This document shows positions 23,280 through 34,879 of a stretch of 64,000 nucleotides of DNA, in pieces (the stretch's first letter is position 1; every line of letters begins with the position of its first letter). Origin of the DNA: Bryoerythrophyllum caledonicum (taxonomy: Eukaryota; Streptophyta; Bryopsida; Pottiales; Pottiaceae); contig OZ020524.1 of the NCBI GenBank assembly GCA_963971425.1, positions 16,743,845 to 16,807,844 on the forward strand. Direction: 5' to 3'. Under the pieces are notes generated by a model. It had not been told where the DNA came from and ran no database searches. It was given only the letters and a program-made list of their open reading frames with translations. The translations under genes were made by a program, and so were the position numbers.

Positions 23280-24530
23280 ATGATTTAAAAAGCCTCTCGT
23301 TGAGTATTAGGATAGCTCGGATTGCAAGTAAGAAAGTTGCTATCTGTTCACAATACTTTACAATTACTTAACAATTTTTTCATACTAGAGTTGGTGATGA
23401 TTTTTGCAAATGATTCTTGTTGCCAGCTTACAGGCATCTCTCAGTTGTTGACAACTAACCCAAGACCATAGCGTTCATTGGAGTTTTATCATTCATTGTT
23501 TTTTGGATAAACTTTGAACAAGATTGACAAAGCTATGTGCCCTACGGCAAGCGCTCAACATCATCTTCACCACTTTGTATTGATATCCACTAGGATATTT
23601 GATCAAACCGGTCTTTTTGCAAACAACTCTCCGGGTGATTTCTTTCAATTTTCTGTGGTGCCGAGCAAGTCCTCATAACTCACTTGGAACTAATATCAAT
23701 AAATTCACTGTGCAGATTACGGATGTGCGTGAGTATTTTATAGATCTCTTTGATTGTTAACACTATGGAACAACTTGTTGCAACAAGAGAATGTTGTTTT
23801 TATCATGAAAGTTATTTTGAAATATGCTAAACACATTTGATATTTGCATTTGGTAGACAATGAGGTATGGATTCAAACATGCCAATTTTATTCTCCAATC
23901 TGATTTTTTTCTGCTTCATGCACCATCCCAAATTTATGATCCCAAACAATCTTCTTCTATCAAACCTTTCTCTTTTTTTGCAGCTCAATGATTAAAAACA
24001 AGGAATTATTACCTAAAGGCTTTGTGGAGGTGTTGACTTCCATCTCACTTTCTACGCGAGGTGGATTGAGAGAAACAAAGTTACTTTGGGAAGACTCCAT
24101 TTCACTGTTATTGTTGTGTAGTAATTATTACAGACAATGTTTCACAGTGCTTGATAATCCATTGGTTTTGCCACATGTGTCTTACAATTTTTTAATAACC
24201 ACATGTTTGACTACTTCTAGGGAGAGGGCATATGTTGTCTACATGCTCATCTTTATCATCCATCAATGACATGCACGTACACGTACGCGTGATGGAGTTT
24301 GCAGTGGAATGAAGTCTTTTGGAAGAAACTTTGTTTCTCCTAATTCTTTAAACAAATTGAATGTGTGTTGCATTGTTGGAGTTGAGGTGGATAGTTTTTT
24401 GCAAATTCTACAGTGCTTCACAGTTTTGTTCGGAGAGAACCACATTGAATGTAGTAGTCTCAATTGCAAGATTCCCATCTGGTCAATTTGCGTGACAGTG
24501 ACACTACTTGATGATGTGGTAATTGTTATT
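23280..24530 (+). pseudogene. Fossil of an LRR-like gene, block A
   Basis: Pieces here match 27720-28870 at DNA and peptide level, but in a different order. Near 23470-23540 a plus-strand frame gives pieces such as IGVLSFIVFWINFEQD, parallel to NGVLSLSVFW near 28780. At 24120-24310 NPLVLPHVSYNF and GMKSFGRNF parallel DPLVLQYVSYIF and GTKSFGSNF. At 24400-24490 LQCFTVLFGENHIECSSLNC parallels 27730-27820. Frames are broken throughout. The leucine spacing in block B suggests a leucine-rich-repeat protein; the original gene is not identified. Confidence 0.35.
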
Positions 24531-24857
24531 TTTAGCTTTGCCTTCCTCTATGCACGTAATCTATGGTTCTTTTGAGCAATGTTGCAAATTTGTGCGCGTT
24601 TCTCATGATTAGGTTAGGTGTGTCTGTTTTGATTAGGTTTGATAGGCTTGTAGTGTGTTTGTTTAGGTTTCCTTCTTTGCCATTGAAGGAAGACAAAAGA
24701 GTGTTTTGAATTGAACGCGGCTACAATTTTGTGTAATTTTGAATAGTGTTGAATCCAACGTGTTCTACTCTGTTGTTCTTTCAATCCTCTTAGTTGTCAT
24801 AATTTTTAATTGAATCCACTTTCAAATGAGGTGTTGAATTTGATACTAGTTTGTGCT

Positions 24858-24858
24858 C

Positions 24859-24902
<44 letters not shown>

Positions 24903-24911
24903 GCTGTTGTT
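24858..24911. repeat. GTT microsatellite
   Basis: About 17 units of GTT with one GCT interruption. Its apparent polycysteine and polythreonine frames are not genes. Confidence 0.95.
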
Positions 24912-27719
24912 TTTTCTTTTTGATTAGTTCTTCTTTGTTTTTTTTTCTTCATTGTCTTTTTAAAAAAATGGTCGGGAGATGTAGAAGTAAGGATCAAACA
25001 AAGCTTTTGGTTCAAATGGAAAATTCATGTCATCTTTGTTGATCTAAGATTCATCTATATTTGAGCTTTTAAGCGAGCCTTCCTCCCGTAGTCCAATTAA
25101 AAAAAAAAAAAAACAAAGAAGTTTTATAAACTATGCGTTCAAAGTAGAGTGTCGACAGAGTTAGATATTTCTATTCTTAGAAATATAATTTTTGATTCCA
25201 CTACTTTGAAAAAACACTCCAAAGTTTTTTTGTTGATACTAGTTCAGGAATTCAGGCCAGTAACTTGGACACGAGTGCATCTTTCAATTGTGTACCTCTA
25301 AATGTTGATTGTGTACTTATAAATGTCAATTGTGTGAATGTCAATTTTGTACCTTGTACCACAAAATTGAGTGATGACATTTTAATTAGTATCTCTTGTG
25401 AATCTTCATCTGCTACAACTCTTGACTTGGATACAACAATTTCAACTTCAAATGCTTCAAACAATGACATTGATACGAGTGAAGCTCTTATTGTTTTGGA
25501 GGGGCCAAGTATTTAAGACCATGTCAATGAAGAGTTCTTTAATGTTGATGAGGAATTGTTAAATTGTGTTCTCAATGAGGATTGTAATTGTTTAGATCGT
25601 CTTTCTCAATATTTGCAACACACATTGAGAGACTTGATGCATTTTTGCTATAGACAAAAAAATCAAAGCCTTGGGCTGAGCGACAAATGCTAAGGGAGAA
25701 AAGGTGCTTCCTTGAATTTCAAAAGCCTGACAATACCTTCTTGAATCATGGGATGAATTTAGTTAAATTTTTGTTTATATTTTCTTAGAAGGTAGACTAT
25801 TGTTTCCATATTTTTCCTTAGAAATAGATGAACTCTATGAATTATTTTTGCATATTATCTCTTGAAATCTCAACGAAAACATTGCATTGCACATGCAAAC
25901 AATGTAGGGTGTTTCTATCATTCCACGGGCTCGTCGTATTTTTAGAGGTCATGATGTCTATTGCAAATAAGGTACAAGAGGGAATCGACTGTAGTGGATA
26001 ATCTGTGTGGTGAAAGCCAATCATAAGTAGCCGAGCCGACCGGCAGACCGCTACAAACTGCATAGCGGGTTGGGCAAGCTCTGCTATAGCAAGTAACAAA
26101 CGAGGTAGTACCTACCTACCAAACAGAGAATACGGCGCTCCGTACGTAGGCACCATTGAGCCTGGTAAGAACTTATCTCTCCAGAATGAGCAGACTCTAT
26201 ATTGGAGACATGGTATTGATCAATAGCACCAGCTATGAAGCCTCTTTCTCCACTCCGCCATTGCCAACATCCTTCACTTGATGAGATTGGAAGTGCACGC
26301 AGTTGATCCAATCGAAGATCGCATGTTGCCTGTAGAATTGAACTACAGACAATCATGCCTAGTACACAAGATTTTCAATATACAAGAATTGATACCAAAT
26401 ACCAAGTTCTATACATATCTCATCCTTTTCTATATATAGTCAAAACTAAAGAGCACTCACATAGCTTGGTTGATTGTATAGTGTCCAACAGAAAAAAAGA
26501 GCCAATTGAAAGTCCGGTTGTCTGAAACCTGTCCCTATTAGGATCTGCCATTAAACCAAGTGAACCACAAGAAAAAATATCCTAAACAACCAAACATAAT
26601 ACAAAGTCAAAAATGGCAGCAAAAACACAACAATGGGACATACAAAAAAAATCTATCGGATTTCATGTACAATTGTAATTTGTTTCTAACTGATGTTTGA
26701 TGGATCACTTTGATTACCTTCCATTTCCTCAAACAACAAATACAAACCCATTGCAGTAGTGCAATTGACATCCATCCTACCAAAAGAAAAGAACACCGTC
26801 AAGAATCTCATGAACAGTCGAATCTCCTAAATCTTTTTATGAGGGCAACAAAAAAAATAATATATCAAAAAGCCCTCGCCTACTCTACAACTCAATCAAA
26901 CAAAGCCAATAATACCAAGAGCTTCATAACTCTTTTGGAATCACTAAACATGCCTTTCTAGCGGAATATTTTTGTGTATTTTGGGAACATTGCTTAATTA
27001 CTCCAACCAAAATCATTTAGATCCGTCCCGATGTTCCTTCCCCTTACAAATCGGTAGAGAATGTCAAACATTAGAAAGAGAAATAGACGAGTTGTAAAGT
27101 CGATAACGAACCAACATCAAACTTGCTAAAACATGTTGGAACTTACATTGGCATTTGTGTTGTAGTTAGCGACATGAATTTTTCAACTTTGAGAGACGTG
27201 CACATGAATCTGCAATGTCACACTTGTGAAGTACGGAGAAAGTTGAAGCATGAAGGAGAGAAGATTAAGGACTAAAGTTTGACAGTTTGGTGTCAAAACT
27301 CAAGGTCTCTTGAGGCTCCAAGTGCCCTCCTCCATGAGGATGGATGCAGTGCAAAAACACAATTGAAAAAAGTGGCTCCAAAAAAGAGGATGCATAAAGA
27401 GAAATTGCATGAAGATGACGCCAAATGGTGATACTCGGGAGACTAATTTTTGGGTATTAGTGCCTTGATATTAAATTGTACTGCATGATCAAGTTGTCAA
27501 CTCAAAGTAGTGGCTTAGCCATCAAGTTGTTGAATCAAGCATCATATCATGATTGCAAATGTACATCTCTCTCATTTGCTTAATTTCATGAGCTTAATCT
27601 CATTTGCTAAATGCACACATTCAATAGGTTCTATTGTTTTCACTCCATCGCCATTCTCTCCTTTGTTGCGGTGTCTTTGTTCCGGCATGATTGCCTTCCT
27701 AGAGTTGATGTGCTTAGTT
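24912..27719. other. Intergenic, no supported gene
   Basis: AT-rich sequence. The open frame at 25265-25516 has no family motif I know and a simple composition. The stretch 25900-26360 is somewhat more GC-rich and has minus-strand open frames without recognisable domains. I would not call a gene here. Confidence 0.45.
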
Positions 27720-28870
27720 TTCTAATGCTTCTATAGTGTTTCATAGTTCTATTTGGAGAGAACCACATTGAATATATCAGTCTAAATTGCAAGATTCTCA
27801 TCTAGTCAATCTACGTGATAGTGATAGGTGCTCAATGATACGTGGTAATTGTTATAGATAATGTTTTATAGTCCTTGATAATGTGTGATCCATTGGTTTT
27901 GCAATATGTGTCTTACATTTTTTAACAAACCACACGTTTGACTGCTTCTAAAGATGAGGGATATGTTGTCTACAACTTGTCTTCATCATCCATCAATGAC
28001 GTGCACGTACGGGTGAGCGTGAGTGAAGTTCAAAGTGGAACGAAGTCTTTCGGAAGTAACTTTTTTTCTTCTAATCCACCTTGTGTAGAGAGAGAGTTGG
28101 AGGTCAACAACTACACGTAGTCTTTAGGTAATAATTATTTGTTTTTGCTAAACAATTATTGTTTTTAAACTCAATGACTACTGGCAATCTTGCTCCATCT
28201 GAAATAATGCTCATGTTTAAGTGCCTCATTACTCTTTATTTAAAGAGACTCCAAACTGTGCAACCCCCAAATTGCATTCCGTATTTTTAATACCTTTTGT
28301 CAATATCCTTATATTAGATGCATCGGTTATTACAAGTAAGTGCGCTAATTTTCAAGTCAAATTTTGAGTGGTGAAGCCGTTGGAAGTTTGACCCAGTGCT
28401 TGAGTAAATGGTTATCATTACAGCACTTAGATGTGAGTGAAAATACTTTGGAGGATGTTGGCATCAAATACAAACATTGTCTTTTCAACTAAAGAAATGT
28501 AATGCGTGTCATATTGCACTGTTTGATTTAGCTCTTTACAAAACCTCGCATCTTGATCGATTCTAGTGTCAATGTTTTTTGAAGCTTTTAGTTTCGTACC
28601 TCTGTAACATGTTTATAGTATTGAAAGACTTGTTTTGGGCAATGTGTTAAATGACTGTGGCTAGTGCAATAGACATGTTTAATGCACTCTCCAATTCACA
28701 AACAAAAATTCAACAATTGTCAATCGGTGGCAATCCTCTTGTTGACATCCAAGTCTAGAACATTGTGTTCAATGGAGTTTTATCATTGAGTGTTTTCTGG
28801 TGATATATTAAACAAGATTGGCAAAGCTATGTGTCTCACTCTAGACGCTTGGCATTATCTAAGTCTTAGT
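27720..28870 (+). pseudogene. Fossil of an LRR-like gene, block B
   Basis: A plus-strand frame near 28390-28490 gives CLSKWLSLQHLDVSENTLED, with the LxxLxLxxN spacing of a leucine-rich repeat. Near 28690-28745 IQQLSIGGNPLVDIQV is similar. Other parts match block A in shuffled order. There is no long open frame. It is probably a decayed disease-resistance-type or other LRR gene, but the class cannot be named from this. Confidence 0.4.
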
Positions 28871-29279
28871 TTCAATCTAAATAGATGTTATCATATATTA
28901 ATTGTTAGAAACATAAGTTATGCATTATTTTGGTAAGATGAATTTTTACATTAAATGTATAAGATTACAAGACAAACATATGTACTAGCATACATAAATT
29001 TTAAAAATCAATACAAGATAAATTTTAAATTTTGATAAATCTACATATTATTGTAAGTACATCCAAACGTCAATAGTATTGTTACTTCAAATTTTGTTGT
29101 AATAGTTATTTTCATGTCCAATTTAGCATTGAAGTATAATCTATTTCAATTAGCATCAATGTCAGAAGTGCAAGACTTATATGTAAGATTATTTAAGTCC
29201 TTTCATTGTCATGAATCTATAATTAATATTGAATTTTTGATAAGTTGAAGATATCAACATCCTTTCTATTAAAAAGGTT
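28871..29279. other. AT-rich spacer
   Basis: Very AT-rich, nothing recognised, up to the copia target site. Confidence 0.5.
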
Positions 29280-29284
29280 AATAG
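29280..29284. repeat. Copia target-site duplication, left
   Basis: AATAG, repeated at 34875-34879 right after the 3' LTR. Five bases is the usual duplication for Ty1/copia integrases. Confidence 0.9.
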
Positions 29285-29471
29285 TGTTGACGTTATTCCG
29301 CCCTCAGCCTCTTCTATCTCTGTTCTAGTTAGCTTAGTTAGTCTCATTCATTCATCATCCATTCATCATTCATCCTCTGATGAATCCTGTGTATATAACC
29401 TTCGGATCATTACAGTAAAGACACTGTTCACTCACCATACTGCAGGTCTGTTTAGTCTCATGGTTTCAACA
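29285..29471 (+). repeat. Copia 5' LTR
   Basis: 187 bases, starting TGTTGACG and ending TTTCAACA (TG...CA). It contains GTATATAACC near 29391 as a likely TATA region. It equals the 3' LTR except at one base. Confidence 0.95.
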
Positions 29472-29484
29472 TGGTATCAAAGCG
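29472..29484 (+). other. Primer-binding site for initiator tRNA-Met
   Basis: TGGTATCAAAGCG directly follows the LTR. It matches the usual plant copia site TGGTATCAGAGC with one change. Confidence 0.85.
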
Positions 29485-29794
29485 TTCTTAAGTTAGATTA
29501 GAAGTAGAGACACGTATGAGAGAAAGAATGATGTGAAGAAGAGAGAGAGATAGAGCCGAGAAGAGGATGAGAGTAAGCTGAGAGAAGCTCAGAGGAGGAG
29601 ATATGTAAGAAGGTCCGAGAGAGGGAATCGCGAGGAAGAAGGTCCGAGAGAGGGACTGTTAAAACATCGAGTTAGTTCAAAATAGAGTTGTTGTCAACAA
29701 TCCCTAGTGATCAGTGCAGCCAAGCTCCTGTATCTCGGATAGCTTTGATAACTCGGAAAGTGCCGCTTAGCACTGACGAACATAAGCCTTCAAC

Positions 29795-31441
29795 ATGACG
29801 GACACAAACATGGTGAAAGAAGGCGACAAACTGAAGGGGATGGAAAACTTTTATGTTTGGAGCCTGAAGATGCGCGCGATATTGCGTGCGGAAGGACACT
29901 GGAATATCACCGAAGCGGAGCACACACCCATTGCATTTCCAGCCACCTTTGAAGGAGAGCAGTTCACCGAAGCTGCATGGAGGAAGAAAAAGGCAATAGC
30001 CTGCAGGTTAATTCTCTTATCTGTGGCTGATGACTTAATTGACTCAGTTGCCAGTTTCACCGACCCTGCGCAGGCCTGGAAAGCGTTGATAGAGCAGTTC
30101 TCGTCAGGAGGACAATCGCAAATTCTCACCCTGATGGCACAACTCCAAACTCTCAAGATGCATGAAGGAGGTTCAGTAGAGGAACACATCAAGAAAGCAC
30201 GAGAACTGAGGAATCGGTTGAGCAGCATGGGAGAAAGAGTTGAAGACCGTAACCTCAATCAGATTGTGCTCAACAGTCTGCCACGATCATATGAAGGTAC
30301 CATTCAAACTCTCACCCACTTGAATGAGGAGATGAGTTTCGAAAAATTATGTTCACATTTACTGGCGGAACATCACCGCCGCCAGCATCGCAACCAGATG
30401 CTCGGAGAAGAAGACGCTTTAGCTGCCAGTTTTCATCGACAGGCCTCGTTCACACAGCGTGGGCGAGGAAGGGGAAAGTGGTCCAGAGGATTGCCAGGGC
30501 GGAGTTTTCCCAGCGGCAGAGGTTCAACACTACCATGGCCCTATCACCGTGGAAGCTTCACCGGCACTGTAGCTCGATCGCCGCAGTCAGCACCTACTCG
30601 ACCGACCAGCTACACATCTCAGAGGCCTCCACGCAATCCAATAATTTGCTACAACTGTTCCAAACCTGGACATATTGCACGGGACTGTTTCGCATCACCT
30701 GCAGAAGGTACAGATTTTGCTTATTCAGCTGAAGTACTTGATCAATACTACTATGAGTCACAGTATGACCCTTACTATGATCAGCAATACTATGAGGGAA
30801 GTAACCCATGGTACATGGATAGTGGTGCGACAGCACACATAGCCTCAGATCCCAACAAGCTAGATAACCAGCCAAGTTCATCTGGAGCAACTCATAGTGT
30901 TAAAACAGGAGGAGGTGAGTCGCATGCTGTGAAAGGCACTGGAAGTTCAACTCTTCGCACATGTGCAGGTGAAATAAAGCTTGAGAATGTTCGCTATGTA
31001 CCTAGTATGACAAAAAACCTTGTCTCAGTTGGATCAGTCACAGATACAGGCTTCACTGTCATGTTTTCCTCAACTCAATGTTGGATTCTTGATGGCGAAA
31101 AAATAGTTGCAACTGGTTTTAGAAACAAGACAAATGGCTTATATTCTTTCCATGACTCTCCTGAAGCACTATCAGCTGAAATTAGTGATGACGCACTTCT
31201 CTGGCATCGTCGCATGGGTCACTTAAGTTACCCAAATTTGAGCCACTTATCCAAGTCAGATCTTGTACAAGGTCTTCCCAACATCAACATCAAGAGTAGA
31301 GTGTGTGAATGTTGTCTTGCCGGACGTCAACACAGAGAACGTTTTCCTCGCAAATCTGAAACTCGAGCATCTAATCCAGGCGAATATGTGCACTCTGATG
31401 TCATAGGTCCAATGCACCGTCAGTCTCTGGGAGGGTCGTGA
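29795..31441 (+). pseudogene. Copia gag, protease and start of integrase
   Basis: 548 codons from ATG 29795 to an internal TGA at 31439-31441. Features in order: a gag capsid region (KLKGMENFYVWSLKMRAIL near the start and a UBN2-type core), the zinc knuckle CYNCSKPGHIARDC near 30645, the protease site WYMDSGATAHIA near 30812 with the catalytic Asp in DSGA, the GAG-pre-integrase segment HRRMGHLSYPNL, and CECCLAGRQHRERFP near 31305. The TGA interrupts the integrase core just before the conserved FTDDFSR block, which continues in the same frame. It is therefore a nonsense change, not the natural end. Confidence 0.92.
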
Positions 31442-32187
31442 TATGTACTTGTATTTACAGACGATTTTTCGCGAAAAAGCTGGTTTACTTCATGCAAAAC
31501 AAAGGCCAAACCTTTGACAGATTTAGAGCCTTCAAAGCCAAGCTGGCTGCAGAGACATGAAATGCAATCAAGATACTCCGAACTGACAGAGGAGGAGAGT
31601 ATTTGTCAGACTTATTTCGTGATTATTGCTCACAAGTTGGAATACACCGCGCGTTAACTCAGGCCAAAACACCACAGCAGAATGGCGTATCAGAACGGCG
31701 CAATCGCACATTGATGGAAAGAGCAAGAAGCATCGCCTATGATTGTAAGCTGCCATCTTTCTTATGGACGGAAGCTGTCAATATGGCGAATTTCCTCATC
31801 AATCATAGTCCAACTCGTGCAAATTCTGGAGCACCGCCCGAAGCAAAATATTCAGGTAAATCCATCTCACTTGATCATTTAAAAATTTTCGGTTGCATCG
31901 CACATGTACATGTATCAGACACTGACAGAAAAAAACTCGAGAGTAAATCAAGAAAGTGCATATTTATGGGATATGATGGAGAATCCAAGGCCTATAGAGT
32001 CTATGATCCAAGCCAGCGCCGCATTATCATTAGCAGAGACGTGGTGTTTAACGAGGACCAGGTCGGTTACAATTTTTTAAACGACCAGCCATCATCATTC
32101 GACCTCCGTAGCCTCCACTCGCCTCAACAACTGCTGCCTCCGTACTCGCCCCAGCTGAAGACACTGATTCATCAACGGCTCCCATGA
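31442..32187 (+). pseudogene. Copia integrase, broken part
   Basis: After the TGA the frame continues with YVLVFTDDFSRKSWF, then shifts near 31490 into the frame of GQTFDRFRAFKAKL, where another TGA occurs near 31557. LRTDRGGEY carries the second integrase Asp, and TPQQNGVSERRNRTLMERAR carries the catalytic Glu. The frame ends at 32187, while the next segment (32184 onward) lies in another frame, so a second frameshift lies near 32100-32185. No active integrase can come from this copy. Confidence 0.85.
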
Positions 32188-34156
32188 TGACCACCACCAA
32201 CGTACACCAACCACGACCTCTCATCGTGGACCGACCAAGAACAACCGCCAACCTTGCATGTCCAGCTGGCACGAACACTGGTCCGCCCTCAGGACTTCTA
32301 CGTCGACCCGACATCACCATGGAGACGCTGCCTACTGCAGCGTGGGAACTTCAGCCCATGCAAACGCCAACTCCCGCGGCCCGGCCACTCAACCCCATGC
32401 AGCCGCCGACTGCCGCCACACCAGACGCAGAAAGTCGCGAGCTCTCTCCGACAAACGTCGACAACCGATCTTTCCCCCCACCCGACGCCGAACCATCAAT
32501 ATCACCTGCATGCGCCGCTCGCAACAACAATGATGCTCCGCGCTACCCCTGTCGCTCTCGACAACCATCATCTCGCCTCAAAGATCACTGGACTCTTGTC
32601 TCTGAAGCTATAGAACATGAACCTGCCAATTATCACGAAGCTATACAACATACAGGGTGGCGGCATGCAATTCAAAGTGAGGTGGACTCTATTCTCAAAA
32701 ATCAGACCTGGGAAATCATTGACAGACCTACACACAAGAAGCCAATCACTGCTAAATGGATTTTCAAAGTTAAACGCCATGGAGACTCACAGAAGTTGAA
32801 AGCCCGTATTGTTGCTAGAGGTTTTCAACAACAAGAAGGTGTTGACTATCAGGATATTTTTGCACCAGTTGTGCGTTGGTCCACCATCCGCACTGTCATG
32901 GCACTAGCAGCCAAAAACAGTTGGCCGCTACACCAGCTTGACGTCATCACTGCCTTTCTCAACGGAAATCTACAAGAAGACGTTATCATGGAAATTCCAG
33001 ATGGATTCCCTAGCGCTGGAGATCCCACCAAAGTATGTCGAATCAAACGCGCTCTCTATGGTCTTAAGCAAGCCCCAAAGGCCTGGTATGAACGCATCGA
33101 TTCTTGGTTGCGATCACAAGGCCTCAGACAAAGTAAGTTTGATCCGAATCTCTACTTTGGAACACGAAATGGCAAAAAGATTATCATCCTTCTGTATGTA
33201 GATGATCTTCTCCTCACCGGCGATGACAAAGAACGCATCAAACAACTTAAGGCAGCTCTCAAACAAGCTTTTGATATGACGGATCTAGGTGCAGCAAAAC
33301 TATACCTTGGCGCTGAAATTCGAAGATATCGCAGTGGTATTCTTATAACTCAAACGGAATATATTCGCAAATTACTGCATAAATTTGATCTTCACAACTG
33401 CAACCCATGCCGACTACCTATGGACCCGACTATATCACTCCACCGAAGCATGGGCACTCCAAGCATTGATCCCCTGCCTTACAGATCACTTGTAGGGAGT
33501 CTCATCTATCTCACCAACACCCGGCCTGACATTTCGTACGCTGTTAGCTGCGTTGCAAAATACATGGACGCCCCTGAAACAGCCCACCATAGTGCGGCCA
33601 AGAAGATCCTCCGGTATTTGCAAGGCACCATAGATTACGGCCTCTTCCTCCCTGCCAACAATGACAACAAGCTTCAAACATATGCTGATGCAGACTGGGG
33701 GAGGGATATGGACACAAGACGTTCTGTTTCAGGCATTTTACACAAACTTGGTCAATCTAGCATATTCTGGACTAGCAAACTGCAGCCCATTGTTTCTTTA
33801 TCCTCTACTGAAGCAGAATACAGAGTATTAACTGACGCAGCAAAAGACATTTTATACTTCAGAAGACTTCTTAACGAGCTAGACATCAACACCACCGAAC
33901 CAACACAGCTATAGAGTGACAATCAGTCATGCATCAAGTTAGTTCAAAACCCAGTCCTTCACTCCCGCACAAAACATATTGACATACAAGCGCATTTCAT
34001 TAGAGATGCCGCACAAAATGGCGATATTCAGGTAACATACACACCTACTGACCATCAACACGCGGACTTTCTGACCAAACCTCTACCCTACCCAAAATTT
34101 GCCTTGAATCGCCTTAGTGCAGGCGTTTTATCTCCTCAGCTTGTAGACGCATTTTA
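32184..34156 (+). pseudogene. Copia reverse transcriptase and RNase H
   Basis: The frame opens in the linker and gives the RT core: TWEIIDRP, AKWIFKVKRHGD, KARIVARGFQQQEGVDY, QLDVITAFLNG, ALYGLKQAPKAWYERI and the YVDD box near 33196. RNase H follows: YADADWG and LSSTEAEYR. A TAG at 33912-33914 stands where a Tyr codon is expected, before SDNQSCIKLVQNP. The frame then continues through RTKHIDIQAHFIRD and HADFLTKPLPYP to a stop at about 34156. It is nearly full length but truncated by that nonsense codon. Confidence 0.92.
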
Positions 34157-34480
34157 ACCCACTCTGGGGTTTTCCAACCGCTGCTCCACAATGCCTTCCT
34201 AGTTTTCTTATGTCTGAAATCTGGACCTCTAGGATTCAACTTCGACAACCTATTATCCCACCACTCACTAGGGTTGCTAAAATACTGAACCCATAACTCC
34301 TCTTCATTGTCCTCTAATCCCATCTGCGGAGGAATCCTAACTGACCTCCCGGGTACAAGCTCGTCGCCATTCATCGCTGCTCCACACAGCGCCAACACCA
34401 CCCAACTGTGGCACCACTTCCAGACTCCATCAACAATCCGGCGCGCAACCACGAGCAGCAACCACAACATCATCAGCAAG
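34105..34480 (-). pseudogene. Captured fragment of an OSB-type organellar ssDNA-binding protein (PDF motif), antisense inside the copia element
   Basis: Read on the minus strand, this stretch encodes EELWVQYFSNPSEWWDNR, then LSKLNPRGPDFRHKKTRKAL and WSSGWKTPEWVKMRL (about 34130-34300). That spacing, F-x-NP-x2-WWDNR-x4-NP-x2-PDF-x-HK-x-T-x2-ALW, is the PDF motif of plant OSB proteins, which bind single-stranded DNA in mitochondria and plastids. Copia elements have no such domain. It lies between the end of pol and the polypurine tract, in antisense to the element. No OB-fold domain or organelle signal is present, so it is only a piece of a gene, probably an exon. The exact limits of the capture are unknown. 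Confidence 0.75.
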
Positions 34481-34674
34481 ATCTTCCCCTGCTCACATCA
34501 ACACAACTTCAATGTCAAGGCTTCAATTACACCACTGCCAACAATCAGGAGTCGCCTTTCTTACCACACTCAGTCTCTCCACATACTCTTGTAACGCAAG
34601 CATCGCCTCTGACGACATTAACCGCTCTTGCGACATCGTGCTCTTCACGTGATGGACTACAGCGTCGAGGCTGA

Positions 34675-34687
34675 GCGCGAGGGAGGG
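34675..34687 (+). other. Polypurine tract
   Basis: GCGCGAGGGAGGG lies directly before the 3' LTR at 34688, where plus-strand synthesis is primed in LTR elements. Confidence 0.75.
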
Positions 34688-34874
34688 TGTTGACGTTATT
34701 CCGCCCTCAGCCTCTTCTATCTCTGTTCTAGTTAGCTTAGTTAGTCTCATTCATTCATCATCCATTCATCATTCATCCTTTGATGAATCCTGTGTATATA
34801 ACCTTCGGATCATTACAGTAAAGACACTGTTCACTCACCATACTGCAGGTCTGTTTAGTCTCATGGTTTCAACA
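34688..34874 (+). repeat. Copia 3' LTR
   Basis: 187 bases, TGTTGACG to TTTCAACA, one base different from the 5' LTR. It is followed by the duplicated AATAG (34875-34879). Confidence 0.95.
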
Positions 34875-34879
34875 AATAG

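Larger units (their letters stand above)
29285..34874 (+). mobile_element. Ty1/copia LTR retrotransposon, recent but defective, with captured host fragment
   Basis: 5590 bases, bounded by 187-base LTRs and a 5-base duplication. Order: LTR, primer-binding site, purine-rich leader, gag with zinc knuckle, protease, integrase, reverse transcriptase, RNase H, an antisense OSB-like fragment, polypurine tract, LTR. The domain order protease-integrase-RT-RNase H is that of copia (Pseudoviridae-like) elements. The LTRs differ at a single position (CATCCTCTGATG against CATCCTTTGATG), so insertion was recent. The coding frame nevertheless has at least three stops and two frameshifts. Confidence 0.95.

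Noticed and set aside
24806..25042. Polycysteine and polythreonine proteins
   Set aside because: They are translations of a GTT microsatellite.
25265..25516. An 83-codon plus-strand protein
   Set aside because: Composition is simple (Asn, Thr, Ser, Val), there is no motif, and no splice partner or homologue was recognised.
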